Source of the DNA: Ruminococcus sp. | Lineage (GTDB): Bacteria > Bacillota > Clostridia > Oscillospirales > Acutalibacteraceae | Assembly (NCBI GenBank): GCA_022510955.1 | Contig: JAFLSM010000021.1 | Location: forward strand, 1-40,019 | Direction of reading: 5' to 3' | DNA: 40,019 bases | Translations under genes and position numbers: made by a program | The notes under the pieces: generated by a model | What the model saw: only the letters and a program-made list of their open reading frames with translations | Told to the model about the DNA's origin: nothing | The model's database searches: none | In this document: piece by piece, positions 35,107 through 40,019 of the stretch | Numbering within the stretch: the first letter of the stretch is position 1 | Layout: each line of letters starts with the position of its first letter

Positions 35107-36273
35107 TTATATTTTAAATCTGCTTCTGCTTTCTCGTCTGACAACAGCTGTGTTCATATCGCCTATATTATGTGTGCACACACTCTGAACAAGTCCAAGA
35201 CAGACTATAGTTGCAAGTGCAGATGTACCTCCGGCACTAAAAAGAGGGAGTGTAATACCTATAACCGGAAAAAAACCAAGTACCATTCCAAAATTAATAA
35301 TACTCTGAGAGGCAATAATTGCAAAAACTCCACTGCATAGTAACTTTCCACTTGTATCATTTGCTTTTTTTGCATTAATCAGTATTTTTATAATTATAAA
35401 AAGTAATATCATCATCAAAGCAATACAGCCTATAAAACCAAGCTCTTCGCCTGCAACTGTAAATATAAAATCGTTTTCCTGTTCGGGAACAATTCCGTGT
35501 TCTACTCTTTGACCGCTTAAAAATCCTTTTCCGAACAAGCCGCCGCTTGAAATAGAAACCTTGCCTTGATATTGTTGCCATCCGTATGTTGTCATTGCAT
35601 TTCCGTCAATATCAAACAGAGCTAAAATTCTGTTTCGCTGATCATCGTTCATAAACAAGTTCCAGATTAATGGAACGGATACCAACACCACGCACCCCAA
35701 AATTGCAAAATATCTTAGCTGTACACCTGCAATAAATGACATAAACAGAAATATGAGAGCAAATATAAGTACGGCTCCGTCATCTCCTTGCAAGTGTATT
35801 ATGAGCATTGGTATCAATGCGTGCATAGCAAGAGTTATAACACCGACAAAGCTTTTTATCATATCCTTTTGTTCAAGATAAGTTAGATGCTTAGTAAATG
35901 TTATAATAAAACAGATTTTAATAAATTCTGACGGCTGTATTGTTAAACTGCCGACCTGAATCCATGCTGTGTCATCTGTTCCTTCAACTTGAATACCAAA
36001 TACAAATACGAGTCCTGCAAGTATAAAAGCAATAATTGCTGCAAAATACCATTTTTTAATAATATAGTTATAATCAGCCACCGATATTACAAGAGCAGAG
36101 ATAAGTCCGATAGCAATAGCAATCATTTGTGTTCGCAGAAAGTTATATTCTCCTGAACGCTGCATACTTGAAATTAATAGTAAACTATACACTATGGCAA
36201 CCACCGAGAGTAACCATAAAGCTATATCGCATTTTTTTAAGTAATCGGAAATTGAATGAGTAAATTTCGACAT
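35107..36273 (-). CDS. SEDS family peptidoglycan glycosyltransferase (RodA/FtsW)
   Basis: A polytopic membrane enzyme that polymerises lipid II into glycan strands with a partner class B PBP. It has 388 residues and about ten helices. Key parts are the IQPSEFIKI motif (112-120), GLFGKGFLSGQ before the large outside loop, the catalytic Asp268 in PEQENDFIFTVAGEELGF, and the C-terminal GMVLGFFPVIGITLPLFSAGGTS block. The GFFPVTGI-type wording is closer to RodA (elongation) than to FtsW, but the symbol is left open. GAGGAG precedes the ATG. It is a single-gene unit, convergent with cdaR and divergent from fhs. Confidence 0.9.
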   Translation of the reverse strand: MSKFTHSISDYLKKCDIALWLLSVVAIVYSLLLISSMQRSGEYNFLRTQMIAIAIGLISALVISVADYNYIIKKWYFAAIIAFILAGLVFVFGIQVEGTDDTAWIQVGSLTIQPSEFIKICFIITFTKHLTYLEQKDMIKSFVGVITLAMHALIPMLIIHLQGDDGAVLIFALIFLFMSFIAGVQLRYFAILGCVVLVSVPLIWNLFMNDDQRNRILALFDIDGNAMTTYGWQQYQGKVSISSGGLFGKGFLSGQRVEHGIVPEQENDFIFTVAGEELGFIGCIALMMILLFIIIKILINAKKANDTSGKLLCSGVFAIIASQSIINFGMVLGFFPVIGITLPLFSAGGTSALATIVCLGLVQSVCTHNIGDMNTAVVRRESRSRFKI

Positions 36274-36303
36274 TTTAACTCCTCTTAGATTTTGATTATA
36301 TTT

Positions 36304-36332
36304 ATTATAAGACGCTTACTTAGCAATTTAAA
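36304..36332 (-). promoter_or_regulatory. probable promoter of the rodA-type gene
   Basis: On the minus strand, TTTAAA (36332-36327), a 17-base spacer and a perfect TATAAT (36309-36304) lie about 31 bases before the start codon in the 215-base divergent gap. Confidence 0.5.
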
Positions 36333-36442
36333 TAAAATAATATTTTTTTGAATTGTAGATATTCATTTAGTAAATATTATATTAAAATATGGTAGTAATA
36401 TCAAGTATATTTTCAAATTGGAATAATAGTAATCTTATATTT

Positions 36443-36451
36443 TGATATAAT
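36443..36451 (+). promoter_or_regulatory. extended -10 promoter of fhs
   Basis: TGATATAAT is a perfect extended -10 element 37 bases before the fhs ATG. No good -35 box stands at 17 bases, which extended -10 promoters tolerate. The rest of the 215-base gap is very AT-rich and holds no other clear signal. Confidence 0.5.
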
Positions 36452-36488
36452 AAATTAATTAATATGATAATGTGGAGGTGCTTTCAAT

Positions 36489-38156
36489 ATGTTAACTGAT
36501 ATTGAAATTGCTCAGCAGGCAAAACTTTTACCTATCAAGGATGTTGCGGCTCAAATTGGTATTTCAGAGGATGAACTTGAATTTTACGGAAAGTACAAGG
36601 CAAAGCTGTCTGACGAACTTGCAAACAGAGTTAGCTCTAATCCGGACGGAAAGCTTATTTTAGTTACTGCAATTAATCCTACACCTGCCGGTGAGGGTAA
36701 AACTACAACAGCAGTTGGTCTTGGACAGGCGATGGCAAAAATTAATAAAAAGGCAATCATTGCACTCAGAGAACCATCCTTAGGTCCTGTTTTTGGTATT
36801 AAGGGCGGTGCTGCCGGCGGCGGATATGCTCAGGTTCTTCCTATGGAGGACATAAATTTGCATTTTACAGGTGATATGCACGCAATTACTGCTGCAAACA
36901 ACCTTTGCTGTGCTATGCTCGATAACCACATTCAGCAGGGCAATGAGCTTCAGATTGACCCTCGTCGTGTTTTATTTAAGCGTTGTCTTGATATGAATGA
37001 CAGAGCATTAAGAAATATTGTTATCGGTCTTGGCGGTAAGGTTAATGGTATTCCAAGAGAAGATCATTTTATTATAACTGTTGCATCAGAAGTTATGGCT
37101 ATTCTTTGCCTTGCAAACGATATTTCCGACCTCAAAGAGCGTCTCGGAAACATTCTTATTGCATATTCATATTCTGGTCAGCCGATTTATGCTAAGGACA
37201 TAAAGGCTAACGGCGCAATGACTGCACTTTTAAAGGATGCAATCAAACCAAACCTTGTGCAAACCCTTGAAGGAACACCTGCAATTATGCACGGCGGACC
37301 TTTTGCAAACATTGCTCACGGCTGTAACAGCGTGCGTGCTACAAAGCTTGCTTTAAAGCTTGCAGATTACTGCATTACAGAGGCTGGATTCGGTTCTGAT
37401 CTTGGTGCTGAGAAATTCCTTGATATCAAGTGCAGATACGCCGGACTTAAGCCGAATGCTATCGTAATTGTTGCTACAACTCGTGCTTTGAAATATAATG
37501 GAGGTGTACCAAAGGCAGAGGTTTCTAATGAAAACCTTGATGCCCTTAAAAAAGGTATTGTAAACCTTGGTGTACATATTGAAAATATGCGTAAGTACAA
37601 TGTTCCTGTAATTGTTGCGATCAATCAGTTTGGCACTGATACAGAAGCAGAACTTAACTTTATTGAAGAGTATTGTCGCCAAAACGGAGCTGACTTTGCT
37701 TTGTCAAATGTATTTGGCAAAGGCGGCGACGGCGGTGTTGAGCTTGCAAACAAGGTTGTTGAGGCATGCGAAAAGGAATCAGATTTTACTTCGCTTTATG
37801 ATATTAACCTTACAATCAAAGAAAAAATAGATGCTATTGCAAAGAATATTTACGGTGCCTCAAAAGTAAACTATACAACTGCTGCTGAAAAGGCACTTTC
37901 AGAAATTGTTGCACTTGGCGGAGACAAGCTTCCTGTTTGTGTTGCTAAGACACAGTATTCACTTTCCGACAATCCTGCTCTTCTCGGTGCGCCAAAGGAT
38001 TTTGAAATAACTGTAAGAAATTTGTCACTTTCTAATGGTGCAGGTTTTGTTGTTGTTTACACAGGCGATATTATGACTATGCCGGGACTTCCTAAAGTTC
38101 CTGCTGCCCATAGCATTGATGTGAATGACGACGGAACAATTTTAGGTCTTTACTAA
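36489..38156 (+). CDS. fhs: formate--tetrahydrofolate ligase
   Basis: Activates formate with ATP to 10-formyl-tetrahydrofolate, feeding purine and formyl-Met synthesis and, in some Clostridia, acetogenesis. It has 555 residues, as usual. The ATP-binding loop is [16 protein letters not shown] (about residues 60-75). The signature [22 protein letters not shown], quoted here in two parts as [13 protein letters not shown] and AAGGGYAQV, follows near 97-115, then INLHFTGD. The C-terminus has a [15 protein letters not shown] block. GGAGGTG lies eight bases before the ATG. tsaE begins one base after its stop codon. Nearby folate genes are absent, so the wider pathway cannot be judged. Confidence 0.97.
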   Translation: MLTDIEIAQQAKLLPIKDVAAQIGISEDELEFYGKYKAKLSDELANRVSSNPDGKLILVTAINPTPAGEGKTTTAVGLGQAMAKINKKAIIALREPSLGPVFGIKGGAAGGGYAQVLPMEDINLHFTGDMHAITAANNLCCAMLDNHIQQGNELQIDPRRVLFKRCLDMNDRALRNIVIGLGGKVNGIPREDHFIITVASEVMAILCLANDISDLKERLGNILIAYSYSGQPIYAKDIKANGAMTALLKDAIKPNLVQTLEGTPAIMHGGPFANIAHGCNSVRATKLALKLADYCITEAGFGSDLGAEKFLDIKCRYAGLKPNAIVIVATTRALKYNGGVPKAEVSNENLDALKKGIVNLGVHIENMRKYNVPVIVAINQFGTDTEAELNFIEEYCRQNGADFALSNVFGKGGDGGVELANKVVEACEKESDFTSLYDINLTIKEKIDAIAKNIYGASKVNYTTAAEKALSEIVALGGDKLPVCVAKTQYSLSDNPALLGAPKDFEITVRNLSLSNGAGFVVVYTGDIMTMPGLPKVPAAHSIDVNDDGTILGLY

Positions 38157-38157
38157 T

Positions 38158-38583
38158 ATGATTAAAATTATTTCTCATAGTGTGGAGGAAACCGAAAAAA
38201 TCGGAATTGATATTGCTCAAAAGTTGAACGGAACAGAGGTTATCGCGCTGTTTGGCGGTTTGGGAATGGGAAAAACGGCTTTTACTCGTGGATTGTCACG
38301 AGGTTTGGGCGTTTCTGACGGCGTTTCAAGTCCGACCTTTGCACTTGTTAATGAATATTCGGGAAAATATAATATATATCATTTTGATATGTATAGGGTA
38401 ACCTCCTGGGATGATCTCTATTCAACAGGTTTTTTTGATTACATTGACACAGGTGTTCTCGTAATTGAGTGGAGTGAGAATATTGAGGGGGCTTTGCCTG
38501 ACAATGCAATCAGAATCAAAATTGCAAATGGTGATTCTGATGACGGAAGAGTTTTTGAAATTGAGGGAGTTGAACTATATTGA
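38158..38583 (+). CDS. tsaE: tRNA t6A biosynthesis ATPase TsaE
   Basis: A small P-loop ATPase that resets the TsaB-TsaD-TsaE complex making threonylcarbamoyl-adenosine at tRNA position 37. It has 141 residues. The Walker A loop is GGLGMGKT (33-40); the usual second residue Asp (GDLGAGKT) is Gly here. It is followed by SSPTFALVNEY and the HFDMYRV motif with the Walker-B-like acid. It starts one base after fhs and overlaps tsaB by four bases. The unusual fhs neighbour suggests co-expression rather than shared chemistry. Confidence 0.94.
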   Translation: MIKIISHSVEETEKIGIDIAQKLNGTEVIALFGGLGMGKTAFTRGLSRGLGVSDGVSSPTFALVNEYSGKYNIYHFDMYRVTSWDDLYSTGFFDYIDTGVLVIEWSENIEGALPDNAIRIKIANGDSDDGRVFEIEGVELY

Positions 38584-39290
38584 AAATTCTTGCTATTGAT
38601 ACTTCGGCAACAGCTGGATCGGTTGCAGTTGCCGACGAGGATAAAATTATTGGTGAGTTTTTTATAAATACATCCCTCACTCACAGTCAGACACTCATTC
38701 CAATGGTTGAACAGCTCTTGAAGAATGTTTCTTTATCGGTAAAGGATTTAGATGCTGTTGCAGTAAATGCAGGACCTGGCTCGTTTACAGGCGTTAGAAT
38801 CGGCGTGGCTGCGGCAAAGGGCATTGCTTTTGCCGATGAATTACCGTGCATCTCTGTTTCGACACTCCATAGCATGGCATACAATATGCTTGAAAACGAT
38901 TGTATTGTTTGTGCAGTAATGGATGCACGATGTCAGCAGGTTTATAATGCATTGTTTAAAATAAACAACAAAAATGTTGAGCGTCTGACAGATGACAGAG
39001 CATTATCGCTTGATGATTTAAAGCGAGAGCTTGAGCAAATTAAAGAAAAGGTAGTTCTTGTTGGCGACGGAACATCAATAACGGAAAAATACCTTGACGG
39101 TGCGCTTTCAAATGTTATTTCGGCACCGATTAATAAAAGAATACAAAACGCATCTTCAACGGCTATTTTGGCGTGTGAGATGTTCAAAAAGGGCAAAACT
39201 ATGAGTACGGATGAGCTTATGCCTGTGTATCTCAGATTGCCTCAGGCACAAAGAGAACTAAATAAAAAGCAACTGTCGAGCTGCACCTAA
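38580..39290 (+). CDS. tsaB: t6A complex scaffold protein TsaB
   Basis: An ASKHA-fold partner that stabilises TsaD for t6A formation. The start is a TTG at 38580 overlapping the tsaE stop (TTGA), with GGGAG 10 bases upstream. It has 236 residues. The N-terminus ILAIDTSATAGSVAV, the TSLTHSQTLIPMVEQLL segment and AVNAGPGSFTGVRIG are all typical. The last nine or so codons lie within the RNA-like element running antisense (39263-39458), so the C-terminal tail may be recently altered. tsaD and rimI, often next in line, are not present. Confidence 0.94.
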   Translation: MKILAIDTSATAGSVAVADEDKIIGEFFINTSLTHSQTLIPMVEQLLKNVSLSVKDLDAVAVNAGPGSFTGVRIGVAAAKGIAFADELPCISVSTLHSMAYNMLENDCIVCAVMDARCQQVYNALFKINNKNVERLTDDRALSLDDLKRELEQIKEKVVLVGDGTSITEKYLDGALSNVISAPINKRIQNASSTAILACEMFKKGKTMSTDELMPVYLRLPQAQRELNKKQLSSCT

Positions 39291-39458
39291 CCAAGCAGAC
39301 AGAATTATATTATAGTGTTTTTTGTGCTCGACTGTTTCGTGCAATTTTCTATGAAGTAAAAAAACGTATCCTTAAGTTGTGGATTGTTACTGTAGCACAG
39401 AAGTAAATCTTCGGGTCATAAAGGTTGCATATTTCAACTAACTTAGGGAGCGTTATAA
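39263..39458 (-). ncRNA. candidate structured RNA or dispersed element, copy 2
   Basis: A reverse-oriented relative of 31060-31281, about 26 bases shorter in the middle. Pairings in this copy are a 5'-domain stem 39440-39445/39373-39378 (perfect 6 bp), a GAAG/CTTC hairpin inside it, and a 7-bp 3'-domain stem 39326-39332/39275-39281. The GC pair of copy 1 becomes an AT pair here, a compensated change. It ends in GC plus a T-run read on the minus strand (39270-39263), inside the tail of tsaB. The start is close to the rpiB ribosome binding site. Because it is antisense to both neighbours, it cannot be a leader of either. It may be an independent RNA or a mobile repeat. Confidence 0.55.
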
Positions 39459-39477
39459 AAATATTGGGGGTTAAATA

Positions 39478-39927
39478 ATGATAGCACTTGGTTGTGATCA
39501 CGGCGGATATAATCTTATCTGCGCAATTAAGAAGTATCTTGATGAAAAGGAAATAGAGTACAAGGATTTTGGTACAAATGGCACCGAAAGCGTAGATTAT
39601 CCTGTTTACGGTTATAAGGTAGCAACAGCAGTTTCAAGTGGCGAATGTGAACTTGGTATTCTTTGTTGCGGTACAGGTATCGGAATTTCTATGGCTGCTA
39701 ATAAGGTAAAGGGAATAAGAGCTGCTGTTGTCAGCAATGAGTTTTGTGCTGAAATGACTCGCAGACATAATCACTCAAATATTCTTTGTATGGGCGGCAG
39801 AGTGACTTCTGAAGAAGAGGCCGTAAAATATACAGATATTTTCCTTAATACTCCTGAAGAGGGCGATAGGCACGAAAAGCGTATTGCTATGATTTCTGAA
39901 ATTGAAAATGGTACATTTTCGATTTAA
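39478..39927 (+). CDS. rpiB: ribose 5-phosphate isomerase B
   Basis: Interconverts ribose 5-phosphate and ribulose 5-phosphate in the pentose phosphate pathway. It has 149 residues, as usual for RpiB/LacAB. The N-terminal GCDHGGYNL (5-13) carries the substrate-binding Asp and His. The catalytic Cys64 directly precedes GTGIGIS. RRHNHSNILCMGGR is the C-terminal family block. GGGGG lies before the ATG. A related allose isomerase role cannot be excluded, but the GTGIG context is classical RpiB. It is a single gene followed by hairpins. Confidence 0.95.
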   Translation: MIALGCDHGGYNLICAIKKYLDEKEIEYKDFGTNGTESVDYPVYGYKVATAVSSGECELGILCCGTGIGISMAANKVKGIRAAVVSNEFCAEMTRRHNHSNILCMGGRVTSEEEAVKYTDIFLNTPEEGDRHEKRIAMISEIENGTFSI

Positions 39928-39949
39928 CGATTTAATATAATTTAAAAAA

Positions 39950-39976
39950 TTTGCACCTGCATATTGAAGGTGTAAA
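39950..39976. other. hairpin upstream of the rpiB terminator
   Basis: A 9-bp stem (TTTGCACCT / AGGTGTAAA, one G-U) with a nine-base loop lies 22 bases after the rpiB stop codon. It lacks a clear U-run and stands directly before the stronger terminator, perhaps as a stabilising 3' structure. Confidence 0.5.
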
Positions 39977-39978
39977 AT

Positions 39979-40016
39979 GAAAGTAGACACGAAAAAAGTG
40001 TCTGCTTTCTTTTTTA
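39979..40016 (+). terminator. terminator after rpiB
   Basis: A 12-bp stem (GAAAGTAGACAC / GTGTCTGCTTTC, one non-Watson-Crick position) with a seven-base loop is followed by a run of T. It is the last feature before the window edge. Confidence 0.88.
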
Positions 40017-40019
40017 TGC

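Noticed and set aside
39977..40019. Short ATG frame after rpiB with an AAGGTG site upstream
   Set aside because: It runs through the terminator stem and its U-run to the window edge; the site is part of the preceding hairpin. It is better explained as structure than coding.

Overview
The window is AT-rich, densely packed chromosomal DNA. It is most likely from a low-GC Gram-positive gut-type Clostridia (Oscillospiraceae/Ruminococcaceae-like); this is inferred from gene content and order, not from any search. Supporting points are the uppS-cdsA-dxr-rseP-ispG-polC block with a Gram-positive PolC replicase, a short HisG paired with HisZ, CdaA/YbbR c-di-AMP genes, a SEDS protein, strong Shine-Dalgarno sites and several TTG starts. 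No rRNA, tRNA, CRISPR array, prophage or insertion sequence was seen.

Layout. (1) 1-11196, plus strand: a leader with a long hairpin, then uppS, cdsA, dxr, rseP, ispG, polC and an AI-2E-type permease. These cover isoprenoid and lipid precursor synthesis, membrane proteolysis and replication. (2) 11201-16431: a histidine operon with a clear promoter, in the order hisZ-G-D-B-A-I-E; hisC, hisH and hisF are not here. (3) 16592-20708: an HPr-like protein without the phosphorylatable histidine, mtaB, a GHL10-type lipoprotein-like hydrolase, a DUF1294 protein and an RluA-type pseudouridine synthase, separated by bidirectional terminators. (4) 20712-28008, minus strand: an unknown polytopic membrane protein with a GT-C look, a membrane-anchored pseudokinase with PASTA and YARHG domains, and the queuosine/secretion block queA-tgt-yajC followed by a small TIGR04086-like membrane protein. 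(5) 28058-31061: the asd-dapA-dapB operon for diaminopimelate and lysine. (6) 31060-36273: an intergenic RNA-like element, a DUF3343 protein with a cysteine desulfurase, cdaA-cdaR, and a divergent rodA/ftsW-type gene. (7) 36443-40019: fhs-tsaE-tsaB, a second copy of the RNA-like element in the opposite orientation, then rpiB and a terminator.

Most of the window is housekeeping. The strongest unexplained signal is a pair of related, structured, non-coding elements (31060-31281 plus and 39263-39458 minus). They share two conserved blocks and end in the same hairpin plus U-run, and at least one base-pair change is compensated between the copies. This looks like a two-copy structured RNA or a small mobile element. 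Second in interest are the pseudokinase-PASTA-YARHG receptor-like protein and a terminator whose 3' arm carries the Shine-Dalgarno site of the next gene (25265-25307). All functional calls rest on motif and gene-order recognition by eye.
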